Positions 21,635 through 31,827 of a DNA stretch of 36,630 nt are shown here, in pieces. The first letter of the stretch is position 1; each line of letters opens with the position of its first letter. A program made the translations under genes and the position numbers. The notes under the pieces were generated by a model that was not told the DNA's origin, did no database searches, and saw nothing but the letters and a program-made list of their open reading frames with translations. Source of the stretch: Glomus cerebriforme (taxonomy: Eukaryota > Glomeromycota > Glomeromycetes > Glomerales > Glomeraceae); the NCBI GenBank assembly GCA_003550305.1, contig QKYT01000345.1:58818-95447 (forward strand), in the 5' to 3' direction.

Positions 21635-22229
21635 TTAATTTGAGATTTTTTTACGATTAATTAATATTTGTATCCTATAACACCCTCGTATCTTGAAATA
21701 AAAACTAGAGTGCTTTTATGATATATTAGATCTTGCATTTAATATTAACATAATTCTCGATTTGGATGATAAAAAAAAAATAATAAATATATGAAAAGTA
21801 TGTGAAACTTATCATTTTAAGGAGATCAGTTTTCGTAATTTTTCTTCGTTCTTTTGTAAATAAAATAAATTGTTAATTTATTAAAAATTTAAAAAGGAAA
21901 TTATTTAAATCTTTGAAGTCTACTTGTGGCTAAAAAAAGACGCATGCGTGAATAAAAGAATATACGTGTGTTATTTATTGTGGGAATAAATCAGATCAAT
22001 CAATAAATTACGTGGACATCGCATGATAGTATTGTCAATGACCTGAATGACCTTTAAATGACCCCAATTTTATTATAAACTTAGAGTGTAAATGACCAAA
22101 AACATTTGGAGATGACCTTAAAATTCGCCATCATTGTCACCAAAAGTAGAAAAGTGATTAACTAAGTTGTGATCTGATTGACTTGATAGTTCATATTAAC
22201 ACACACTACATCATTGGCTTAATAATCTT
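21635..22229. other. spacer between SR-like gene and F-box gene
   Basis: AT-rich. At 22030-22135 are three similar stretches (AATGACCTGAATGACC, TTTAAATGACCCC, GTAAATGACCAAAAAC), an imperfect AATGACC repeat that may be regulatory. No coding. Confidence 0.4.
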
Positions 22230-22237
22230 TATAAAAT
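22230..22237 (+). promoter_or_regulatory. TATA box of the F-box gene
   Basis: TATAAAAT lies 62 nt upstream of the F-box ATG, with a T run and an A-rich leader (AAAATAAACAAACATG) between. Confidence 0.5.
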
Positions 22238-22291
22238 GGGACCTTTTTTTAGACAATTCTTGTAAAAAAAAAATTTTAAAAATAAACAAAC

Positions 22292-23737
22292 ATGTCTTTT
22301 CAACTTACATTTGACTGTCTTAAAGAAATTTTTGAGTTCTTAGAAAAAGATAAAGCCACCTTATTTTCATGCTTATTAGTTAATCGTATTTGGTGTGGAA
22401 TTTCTGTTATAATTTTATGGAGACAAATTTGTGATATACCTAAATCAATTGATACTTTAATTGCTTGCCTTCCTAATGAATCGAAAGACCTTTTACTTAA
22501 AAATGGATTTATTATTTCAACTCCAACTTCAAAACTTCCGTTGTTTAATTATCCATCATTTTGCAAAATTCTTCCGATTTCTTGTGTAATTAAACGACAA
22601 AGGAAATTTAGAAGTAATTGTCATAAAACCTCTTTATTGACACGAGAAATACTAAAAATGTTTATGAAACAAAATTCTTCTTTGAAAGAATTGATTTATG
22701 ATATCGATTACTATGAGTATAAGGTGATTAATTGTAGTGGTGCTAAAAAAGTTCCAAATTACATTAATTTTCTTGATTTTCCTGGAGCAAGAGATTATTT
22801 AAAAAATATTTCAAGATTATTTTGCTGTTCAAATACTTATCCTGGATTTTTTTATCGACTATCTCAAATATGTCATAATATTCAATTATTAAATATAGAA
22901 TATGAAAATTCCTTTCCAATTGGATTATATGATTTAATTAATTCACAAAATAATTTAAAATATTTTTCACTCGAACGAAGATATGGTCAATATGATGAAT
23001 ATAATAAAAATTATACAAAGATTGTATCTTCATTAACAAATCATTCAGATACATTAAAAACATTATATCTACACGGGAAAGAAAATTATGGTTCATTATC
23101 ATTTATTACTAAATTTACAAATTTACAAGAACTTGATTTATCACTTGAATATGAAAATGTTGATTATTTTAAGGAATTACAATATCATACTTTTCCACAT
23201 TTAGTAAGTTTACATTTTAATTGTCCAAAAGTTGAAATATTAATCAATTTTTTAAAAAATAATGGAAAAACTTTAAACAACTTTTATGTGGAAGAATATG
23301 ATGTATCATTATATTTAGCTATAGCTAAATATTGTTCAAATCTGAAATTACTAGATATTGTAATTGACGAAGGAGAATCATTAAAAGCAATTTTTACTAA
23401 TTGTATACAATTAGAAAGTATGCTTGTTGAATTAAATTATAGTGGGAAGGAACTTTTGGAAATTGTTGCTAGATATTCACCAGAAAATTTTCATAAATTA
23501 AAACTCACTAATTATAGAACAGAGCTGCTTCCAGAAGATTATGAATCATTTTTCACTAGTTGGAAAGATCGTATACCACTAAAATCCATTTCATTTGAGA
23601 TTATTGATTTTATGTCATATTCAAGTGAAGAAACTGAGGAAATAATGAAAAAATATAAAAGTTTAGGTGTTATTAAGGATTTTAATTGCATTTCATATAG
23701 ATATATGAATATATCTAGTTTCCTGACAAAAAAATAA
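22292..23737 (+). CDS. F-box protein with leucine-rich-repeat-like C-terminal region
   Basis: Single exon, 481 aa. The F-box fills about residues 1-45: FDCLKEIFEFLEKD, LFSCLLVNRIWC, then VIILWRQI. F-box proteins dock on Skp1 in SCF ubiquitin ligases and bring substrates for ubiquitination. After it come the family hallmarks TLIACLPNESKDLLLKNG and ISTPTSKLPLFNY. From about residue 200 on there are irregular leucine-rich segments (NLKYFSLE, TLKTLYLHG, NLQELDLSLE, HLVSLHFN, NLKLLDIV) that probably form the substrate-binding solenoid. The start is set by the F-box and a TATA box 62 nt upstream. No stop or shift is seen, so it is the most intact gene here. A broken paralogue lies at 10085-10448. 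The target protein is unknown; this is a very large family in Rhizophagus. Confidence 0.9.
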   Translation: MSFQLTFDCLKEIFEFLEKDKATLFSCLLVNRIWCGISVIILWRQICDIPKSIDTLIACLPNESKDLLLKNGFIISTPTSKLPLFNYPSFCKILPISCVIKRQRKFRSNCHKTSLLTREILKMFMKQNSSLKELIYDIDYYEYKVINCSGAKKVPNYINFLDFPGARDYLKNISRLFCCSNTYPGFFYRLSQICHNIQLLNIEYENSFPIGLYDLINSQNNLKYFSLERRYGQYDEYNKNYTKIVSSLTNHSDTLKTLYLHGKENYGSLSFITKFTNLQELDLSLEYENVDYFKELQYHTFPHLVSLHFNCPKVEILINFLKNNGKTLNNFYVEEYDVSLYLAIAKYCSNLKLLDIVIDEGESLKAIFTNCIQLESMLVELNYSGKELLEIVARYSPENFHKLKLTNYRTELLPEDYESFFTSWKDRIPLKSISFEIIDFMSYSSEETEEIMKKYKSLGVIKDFNCISYRYMNISSFLTKK

Positions 23738-24000
23738 TTAATGCAATTTTTTTTCATAATAATTTTTATTTATATAATTGTTTCTTTTAATTTTTTTTTC
23801 TTACTTATGTTTGATTTCGAAATGGCTCTTTATTTTTCTTTTTCATTGAAATAAATAATAGCTTTGTTGATAAAATATTATTTAAAGAATATTTTTGAGT
23901 ATAATTATTGCATCCTGTAATACCAGATAAATCACTTATTCACCAAATAACTACTTCTATCTACCTTATTTGAATTTTTAAATTACTTAGCAATAAAGAT
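23738..24000. other. AT-rich 3' flank of the F-box gene
   Basis: T-rich just after the stop, with AAATAAATAATAGC at about 23850 as a possible polyadenylation region. No gene. Confidence 0.4.
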
Positions 24001-24665
24001 TTAATCAGCAAAATGGCATTTGCATGAGGAATTTCGTTTGACAAATCAGAATTCTGCTGGCATTTTGATTTACAGTCTCGATAATTATTAATATCAACCT
24101 GTTTATGTGGTTGATAACAGCCGCCAAATTCACATGATACTTAATGTTTTCATCCTTGTGGTGGCCTAATCATTTTTTTATAATTGTAATACCAAAGACT
24201 TCCATAATATTATCAATGTCTTCCCATGATCTAAAGATACAATTAATACAAATATCTGAAAGTAAAATGATATAGTTACTACTTAGCTGATTGCAGTAAA
24301 TTTATACAAGAAAAAATGGACAAAATTATCCAGAAAAGATGAAGAAACTAATAATCTTACCCTCACTTTTCTAGATTCTGAGGTTCTGTAGTATTGCTCA
24401 TTCAACTTGTTCTATATCAGTATATCTATATAAAAAAACAAAAGTATAAATATTGCAAAAACAAATCAGATAGATTATCAGAAATACAATATACCCTTAT
24501 TAGCATCATTCTGGCATACTTGTCTTAATTCTTTCTCTGAGTTTGTATATTTTGAAATAAGAAATGATATTGTATCTACTTAAAGCATATAAATAAAGAA
24601 TGAACTTACATACCATCATGAGATATTATAATGGATTCTTGAATATTCAATTCAGATACATCCAT
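24001..24665 (-). pseudogene. FAR1-domain (MULE-type) gene relic
   Basis: The minus strand opens with ATG at 24665: MDVSELNIQESIIISHD, donor GTATGT, exon 24665-24614. A second exon (24575-24495) continues in phase: TISFLISKYTNSEKELRQVC. A third region (about 24430-24360) has stops. After a CTTTCAG acceptor the last part reads FRSWEDIDNIMEVFGI, a stop and a frameshift, then CEFGGCYQPHKQVDINNYRD and CKSKCQQN. The order SWEDID...CExGGxYxPxKxVDINNxRxxKSK is the FAR1-type zinc-binding DNA-binding domain found in Mutator-like transposases and their domesticated relatives. The MULE transposase core and SWIM domain are absent. It is broken by stops and a frameshift. Confidence 0.65.
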
Positions 24666-25869
24666 CTTATAATGATACTTTGTTAATTGTAAGGGCAAAA
24701 AAAACTTGTAAAGCAAAAAACTTGAAGTAAAAAAGTGAGCAAAGTATTATATCATGAGAATAGTGAAAGAGGTGACATAATGGCATAATTGGTGTAATGG
24801 TGTATAATAGCATTATGCATATAAGTGTAACAGTGCATAATATGTGTAATAATAATAATAATGACATGTGTCATCATATGATTCATGAAGCATCACAATT
24901 AGCATCACATCATATAAATAATCAACAAAGACTTATTATTATTAAACTTTATCTATATAAATACAGTTTCATTTTACAAACTCCTTAGAAGGAAAGACAA
25001 ATAGACAATGATTTTGCTCTTTTATTTTGTATGAATTAAATCTACTATGATGAAATGAATAAATGTTATTTATATATATGCATGGATAATGCCAAAATTC
25101 ATGATGGAATAGAAAATTTCCTTTTTTTGGAAATTTGTGGTTGTTACAAATAAGACATGTAATAGGGTGTTACAAATACATTTTTTCTAAATATAATAGG
25201 TAATATAATTAATAGCAAAGTCTTAAAATCTTTAAATACATAAAAGAAATATACAATAGTGTTTAATAAAATAAGTTATATAGATTAAATAAATTAATTC
25301 ATAATTTATGTAACAATTGGAGAAAATTGTTAATTTTAATTAATGCCAATCAGGGATAATTATATATATTATTTTATATATTAAACCAAAAAGTGCAAGA
25401 ATCTTACCATATATCTAACTGTACTAATTAAATACTATCCTAAATAAGTAACCATGAGGACTGTAATGTCTTTTTAATTCATAATTTGTATAAGAATCAG
25501 AGACTGGTTATATTAAAAATTAGGGACTTTACTATTGTATTTACCATAGTTTTTTCAGAAATCCTAGAATTTCAAATTCTTCTATAATAAAGATATGTGA
25601 TTTATATCTCATGTGATTAGGCATGTGATAATCTACAAGTTTCAAAAAGTGAAATTATACTTCTCACGAAAAAAAAATTTGTATTATGCGACCTTTTAAA
25701 GAAGAAAATTCAAGTGTTAATTCAATTTTTTCATATTTGATTTTCCAAGATGTTACTAATAATTTCTCTGATTCTTAAATAAATTACTAATTAAATAGGT
25801 AATACCATTTTCACTATTTTTACCTAATGATCATTTACTGTACCATAGAATGAGAAATCACATGATAAC
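24666..25869. other. intergenic with GTGTAAT-like low-complexity stretch
   Basis: At 24775-24870 GGTGTAATGG, GTGTATAAT, AGTGTAACAGTGCATAAT and GTGTAATAATAATAATAATG form a degenerate tandem array, and TTGTTACAAATA and GTGTTACAAATA lie near 25140-25170. The 60-66-codon ORFs on both strands here follow the low complexity and are not supported as genes. Confidence 0.4.
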
Positions 25870-26757
25870 ACCATACATAGAAATGTTAATCTATTTAGGT
25901 TCAGTTTAGGTTTAGTTTTTAAGGTTCTAAAAATTAGAATTTAGGAACTCAGTTTCTATTAAAGTTTCAATAAACCAATTATGATGAGTTCTAATCTTGT
26001 TCCAAACCAGTTTATAATTAATTCTAAACTGTATTAAATTTGCTTTAAAATTATATAATTAATAAAAAAAAAATTTCTTTTTTAAGACTTATTTAGTTAT
26101 CCTTATTTATGTAAAATAATTTGATTTTTATTATTTTTAAAATTTCAAAAAAAATTTTAAAAAAAAACTTAAAATATCCATTTCCTAACCCTATCCTCTT
26201 CCTACTACTACCCAATGAATTCTAGTTTATTCTATACTTTTTTTCCTTCTTCTATTCCTTAAAATTTTGCCAAAAATATTTTATTATTGTGCATTTATGC
26301 ATCCATTTATGCAAAATGTGTAAAATATGTAAATTGTATAATTTATATAAGTTATATTATACACATTTAATTACACAAATATTTCTATTTAATGTATAAA
26401 GTAGTTTTATCTGTTTCAATTTCCAAGATTCATATTATAGTAATATATTAATGGTAATAGAAAAAAGTTGTTTACAAGCAATACTAATTGCTTATATATA
26501 TAAATAATTTCTTACCATTAATAATAATTTTGATAATACTTATTAATATGTTTGTTAGTATTCTGAACAGATCAGTTCAGATTGGATTTGATTTAAATCT
26601 GATCTGATCTGATCTGAATCCAATCTAAAACAGATCTGAACTGATCTGAATCTGACTAGATCTGATTCAGACTGATCTGAAACTGATTCAGATATGAACT
26701 GAACTGATCTGGATCTAATTAATCTAAACTGAACTGAACTGAAACTGATTCAAATCT

Positions 26758-26999
26758 ATAGTTATCTGCCTAAACTTTCTCAAAATCTTACAATTAGTTT
26801 TGGAAAGATTTTACTATAGCTTTATTATAGTTTTGGAAAAGTTTCAGCAGTTTCAGCATTCATAATAGATTTCAGCAGGTTTTGCCTTTCAGCAGAGTTT
26901 CACTAACTTTTTAATAAGTCTTTAATATAGTTTCAGCAAAGTTTTGCTTTTCAGTATTTCATCAACTTGCCTAAACCCCTAGTTTTAGTAGGCAACCTT
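26758..26999. mobile_element. inner insertion flanked by perfect 10-bp direct repeat
   Basis: ATTCAAATCT lies on both sides (26748-26757 and 27000-27009). Taking the 242 bp and one repeat away restores the surrounding GATCTGAA-type array. The ends are weakly inverted (GTTATCTGCCTAAAC at the left, GTTTTAGTAGGCAAC at the right). The interior repeats TTTCAGCAGGTTTTGC and TTTCAGCAAAGTTTTGC. Family not identified. Confidence 0.5.
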
Positions 27000-27047
27000 A
27001 TTCAAATCTGAAACTGATCTGATCTGAATCTAATTGTTTATTCAGTT

Positions 27048-27590
27048 TCCTAAAAAGAAGAGAAGGGAGACATTAATTATATTTCCTGAAAGTAAAAAAA
27101 ATGAAAAGAAATAAACAAACTAATCTCTTAGTTTATTCATTCAGGTTTCATTTGTTTGGCTTCATCTGTTCATCTGGTTTTCTAAAAAAAAGAGAAGGGA
27201 GATGATAATTATGTTCTATGAAAGTAAAAAAAAATGAAAGGAAATAAATGAACTAACCTCTTAGTTTATTCATTCAAGTTCCATTCATTTGGCTTCATCT
27301 GTTTATCCAATTTCCTAAAAATAACAGAAGGAAACATTAATTACTTTTCCTAATAATTAATAAAGTAAAAAAAGAATGAACTTTACGTTCATCCAAGATC
27401 CCAGTCATTTGACTTCATCCATTCATCCAGTTTCCTAAAAAAAAGAGAAAGGGAATGTTAATTATGTTCCCTAATAATTAATAAAGTAAATAAAAGAATG
27501 AACTCACCTTTAGTTTGTTCAGAAACTGTTCGTTCAGATTTCTTCATTTGTCCAGGTTTCATCTCTAAAAAAAGAATGGAAAGATTCAAA
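27048..27590. repeat. tandem array of about 128-bp units
   Basis: Four full units and a partial fifth start near 27048, 27179, 27311, 27431 and 27559. Each begins with TTTCCTAAAAA and AGAGAAGGG, then AATTATGTTCC, GAAAGTAAAAAAAATGA, GAATGAACT and TTTAGTTTATTCATTCA, and ends with TTTGGCTTCATCTGTTCATC. Units differ by substitutions and small indels. Non-coding, inside the middle element. Confidence 0.8.
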
Positions 27591-28276
27591 AAATAAAAAT
27601 AAAAAAAAAAAATTTTTTTTTATTTTATCGATATTTAATATATGAAGATCCAAATCTGATCAGATCAGATCCAGATTTTTTTGTACCATAATCTGATCTG
27701 ATCAGATCAGATTCAGATCAGATTTATTTGATTCAGATCAGATCCATGGATCTTAAATTTGCAAACTGATCCAAATCCATTTCAGATCAAATCTGCAAAA
27801 TTCAGATCAGACCAGATTTTTTTTTGGAACACTAATGCTTATTACCAAAGTTTTTTTAAAATTAATATTTCTGTCTTTATTCTATATTTTATATATATTT
27901 TTTACCAGAAAAATGTATTTTAAATAGAACTTTTTTATTATTTTTATTATTTTTTCCCTCTCTTTCTTCTTCTTTTTATTGTTTAAATTACATTTAACTT
28001 CTTCATCAAAGTAAAATTAATTAGTTTATTCTATAGTTTTTTTTCTAATAAAGAACACAAAATGAATTACTGATGATCATCTAATTAATTAATCTATTTA
28101 TATATATAATATATCACATGAACTGATTTGCATTTATGATTGGTTAATATTTTTAAACTGATTATAGAACCGATTTATAATGGTTCCAAAAATGGAATTG
28201 GATTCCTCCTGAACTGAGTTCAGAACTTTCAGTTTAAGTTTCTGAACCTAAAACCTTTAACATTTCTAGCCATATA

Positions 28277-28504
28277 CTATAGATTATAATTTTACATGTG
28301 AATCCTTCTGATTTTAAAAGTTATACTGAATGTTATACATAAATTTAACAGAGGTAAAAAAAAAATTCTCTGGTATAAATAAAATATTTATTTATTTCAG
28401 TTCACATTTTTAATTTTTAATTTAAAATAGTTAATATTTTGAAATTTCTAATAACATTAAAAAATTTTAGTGTCATTTGTATTACCTAACTTCTCTAACA
28501 AATA
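28277..28504. other. upstream region of kinase 2
   Basis: AT-rich, includes TTATATTTATTTATTTCAG-like sequence and no clear TATA box at the spacing used by the other genes. The last 18 bases before the ATG match kinase 1. Confidence 0.4.
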
Positions 28505-28522
28505 TCCTAATTTTGTAACATT
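28505..28522 (+). promoter_or_regulatory. leader motif shared with kinase 1
   Basis: TCCTAATTTTGTAACATT directly before the ATG matches the kinase 1 leader at all but two positions. It fixes the start codon at 28523. Confidence 0.45.
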
Positions 28523-30015
28523 ATGGAACAAAAATATCTTAGTGATGATATATTTGAACAAATAAAAGATTTTAACCATTTGAAATTAACTGAAGAACAA
28601 AAATTATTGATTGATAAACTAATAATAAATGAAGAATTAAAAAAATGTTATATAGAGTATGGTTTATGTAAAGAATGCAAACAACCTAATATTAATTATG
28701 TTTGGTGTGTTAATTGTTTTCAACAAAATTTCCAAAATTGGAGTAGTGGAAATTCTGAAGTTGATAAAATTATTCAGGAATCTCAACTTAATGCTAAAAG
28801 TCTAGAAATACCTTTAAGATGGATTGAATATGATAAATTTGAAAATATTGAATATATTACAAAAGGAGGTTTTGGAACAATATATAAAGCAGAATGGAAG
28901 AATAATCCTTATCAACAGTATAATATTATAAAGTATGTTGCATTAAAAAGTTTAAATAATTCAAAAAATATAACATCAGAATTTTTAAATGAGGTAATAT
29001 TTTTTAATGTGTAATTTTAATAAATACTTCAAATGGAAACTAATTTTACTTTATATTATTGTTAGATAAATTTACACTTGAAAATGAATGATTCATATCA
29101 GATTATTTATATTTATGGCATTACTAAAGATCCTCAAACCAGTAATTTTATGATGGTAATGGAATATGCAGAAAATGGTAATTTAAGACAAAGATTAAAT
29201 AGTGATTTCAATTCATTAAGCTGGTATGAAAAACTTCATATTTTAAGGGATATTGCATCTGGTCTTAAAGATATTCAATAAAAAAGGATTAACTCATCGG
29301 GATTTTCATAGTGGTAATATATTAAGTATTAGTAATTATAATCATAGTATTACAGATTTAGGATTATGTAAACCAGCAAATGAAAAAGATGATAAAGTTT
29401 ATGGAGTATTGCCATATGTAGCACCTGAAGTTTTAAGAGGAAAACAATATACACAGGAAAGTGATATTTATAGCTTTGGAATTATTATATATGAAGTAAN
29501 TAATGGATTACCTCCTTATCATGATATGCCTCATGAAGAGTTTTTAGCTATAAAAATTTGCCAAGGACTTAGACCAAGTTTTAATATTAAAGTCCCTCAA
29601 TTAATAGTTAATATATTTAAACAATGTGTAGATGCTNATCCATCAAAAAGACCAACTGCAAATTATTTACATGAAAAATTTGATTATTGGTGGAGTCATA
29701 GTATTGGGGATAGTGAAATTTGTAAAATATTTCAAGAATTAGACAAAATTAATAAAAAACAAGCATCATTTACAAAATCAGATAGCACTAAACTTACATA
29801 TAGTACACATCATCAGGCTATTTATACAAGTAGACTATTGAATTTCAATAATTTACCTGAACCAAAAAATGCAGATAATAAGGAAGAATATTCAAGTAAT
29901 TAATATTATTTATTATTTGACTTTATTTCAAAATAATGTAATATTAATTTTGTTAATTTTTTATATTATAGATTCTACAATAATTGACTTTACTAAACTC
30001 AATATTAATCCTTAA
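28523..30015 (+). pseudogene. TKL-like protein kinase with one-base frameshift before the HRD loop (kinase 2)
   Basis: Exons 28523-28993, 29066-29895 and 29972-30015, by comparison with kinase 1; without the last splice the frame ends at TAA 29903. CX2C at 49-52 and 62-65, glycine loop KGGFG (114-118) and Lys142 are present. In exon 2 the frame reads VMEYAENGNLRQRL to LKDIQ and hits TAA at 29279-29281. One base out of frame it continues as NKKGLTHRDFHSGNIL, then ITDLGLCKP, VLPYVAPEVLRG and the family tail SRLLNFNNLPEPKN. A single base lost near 29276 explains it. All catalytic residues survive (HRD, Asn, DLG, APE), so the lesion is recent, or an assembly error in a multicopy gene; N at 29500 and 29637 support caution. 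The last exon adds IIDFTKLNINP. Confidence 0.8.
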
Positions 30016-31800
30016 GGTAAATTTTAAATGATTTTAAAATTATTGATATTAGTAATTTAATTTTAACTTTTATTTATTTATTTTTTTTAACTAAATTACC
30101 AAAGAATAATTAAAGAGAGTTACTAACATGATAACCAAGTTACCTTTTAACACATTATTTAAAAATTTTTTACTTTATTATTTTGCTAAATGTATACATA
30201 ACTATAATAAATATTAATATTTTATTATTTAAACATTTTTAATAATTGTCTTTCTCATTGGAAGTATAAGTAATATAAGATAAATGATAAAAATAATTAC
30301 TCTTAACTTATTATTGATCCTGATTTGATAAAGAAACATGTTGAACACTTCTGATTGTTTGCCCACCATTCAATTTCACAACATCCGATTTTAGATATGT
30401 TTTCTATAAGATGAAAATTTTGGTATTTCTTCATCTCTCTATTAATCCTGATATTTATTAATTAATAATACACAAGTCAACTGCAAAAAAATCATATATA
30501 ATTTTAGTGCAACATTTTGCCAATCAAAAAGCTGGGTTTATAAAAAAAAAGTATTAGTGTTCTTAGGTAATCATACTTTATATATACAGTACTGGCAGAA
30601 AAAGGTGACTTTTTTTAGAAAATTAATCGATCAGCTGATCTTTTTTCATGTATCATCAAAACAAAATAGGATGTTGATTTAATTGTTTATATCATAAACT
30701 TGAAAAATGGTAGCTTAGCTATCACTAATGTAATACAATAACTAATGTCATGAACTAATCAAGATTTTGTGAAAGAGTGGAGTTTGCAAAGTCATAATGT
30801 TTTAAAAACACAAATTTTCCTGTGAAAAAAATTATATAGATGTGTTAAACATCTTAAGAAAACAAATGACTTAGGACCTGAACTTTTCCATTTCCTACTT
30901 CAACACTAATACTTTTTAACTTTTTTTGTTATTAGCTTTAAGTAATTTCTCCAACTCACCTCCCAAATCATAATGTAATGTTCACTTTGCCATATTTGGA
31001 TATTGTCCAAAATAAAATTTGATCCCATATATTTACTGATATATTATCTTATTTAAAAAGGAAAGATCTATATTATCATACTCATATTTTTGCAAATGTG
31101 CAATGTGAATTAAGTTTATAACTATGCTAAATAGCTATACCCTTAGGTAACTAATGACATTGGTCATATGACTATATTTTTGTATTTTTACAAATTAGGA
31201 GTTCATTTGATTATATAGTCTACCTCCAAATGATTTTATGTAATTTGAATTTTGACTCTTAATAAAATTCATTTTTCTTGCCATTAAAAAAAATATAGCT
31301 ATAGCAATGACAATAACAGTAGCAATAGCAATTGCCATTACTACTATGCTATCGCTATTGCTATTAGTTCCTTGACATTATTAGAGTAGAATTGCAATTT
31401 AAGCTTTCCTGTGGCACTTTCATTGATTGTTGTTTTGGACCATCAAAAATATATGTAACCCTTTTTATTTTGTAGGTTAAAAAAAATTTTTAAAAATTAC
31501 TTCATCATATAAAATTTAATATGGTATAAATAATTTATTAATTAGTAACTTGATTGTTTATGTCATTTCATTTGTATTTAATAGAATTGCTCAAATATTA
31601 ATTTTTGAAAGAAATTACTATTCTGTGCTTATTTTTCATACTTTATTTAAGCACTCTTCACCTATTTGGTTTAATTAAAAGGCAATTTAGTACAATAAAA
31701 AAAATGTATAAATTAATGAATTTTACTCCTTTCTCAACAAACTAAATGTATTTTTTATTACAAAGAAAAATTACAAATTTAAAAATGCCTTGTAATTTAA
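30016..31800. other. long intergenic stretch, no gene recognised
   Basis: AT-rich, stop-rich. TACAGTACTGGCAGAAAAAG at 30585-30604 resembles the end of a Tc1/mariner element next to a TA, but no partner end or transposase was found. A fold-back stretch lies at 31298-31368. Confidence 0.4.
31298..31368. repeat. GCAATA/TATTGC imperfect hairpin
   Basis: AGCAATAGCAATTGCC on one side faces GCTATCGCTATTGCTATTAG on the other across about 20 bases. The sequence is a degenerate hexamer repeat (TAGCAA) followed by its inverse and can form a cruciform or hairpin. Confidence 0.6.
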
Positions 31801-31827
31801 ATGCTATTTGTTATATAGGCTAATTAA

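Larger units (their letters stand above)
26556..27834. mobile_element. middle element with GATCTGA-rich ends
   Basis: The ends are TAGTATTCTGAACAGATCAG and (complement) TAGTGTTCCAAAAAAAAATC; both then run into arrays of GATCTGATCTGAA motifs (26570-26750 and, inverted, 27655-27820). The flanks ATGTTTGT and ATGCTTAT match at six of eight bases. TAGTG-type ends suggest hAT. The GATCTGA arrays may be subterminal transposase-binding sites. It holds a ~128-bp tandem array and a further insertion (26758-26999). Non-autonomous. Confidence 0.6.
25878..28268. mobile_element. outer hAT-like element of a nested insertion
   Basis: The left end TAGAAATGTTAATCTATTTA and the complement of the right end, TAGAAATGTTAAAGGTTTTA, are followed on both sides by GGTTCAG and further similarity (AACTCAG, GGTTC...). 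The flanks ACCATACA (25870-25877) and GCCATATA (28269-28276) agree at six of eight bases, both differences being transitions, as expected of an aged 8-bp duplication. No transposase ORF. A second element is inserted inside (26556-27834). Confidence 0.6.

Noticed and set aside
24797..24988. 63-codon ORF and its 66-codon antisense partner
   Set aside because: Both cover a degenerate GTGTAAT/ATA array with no motif or splice support.
30585..30608. TACAGTACTGGCAGAAAAAG as a Tc1/mariner terminus
   Set aside because: No inverse end, no second TA and no DDE transposase remnant were found nearby; only a resemblance.
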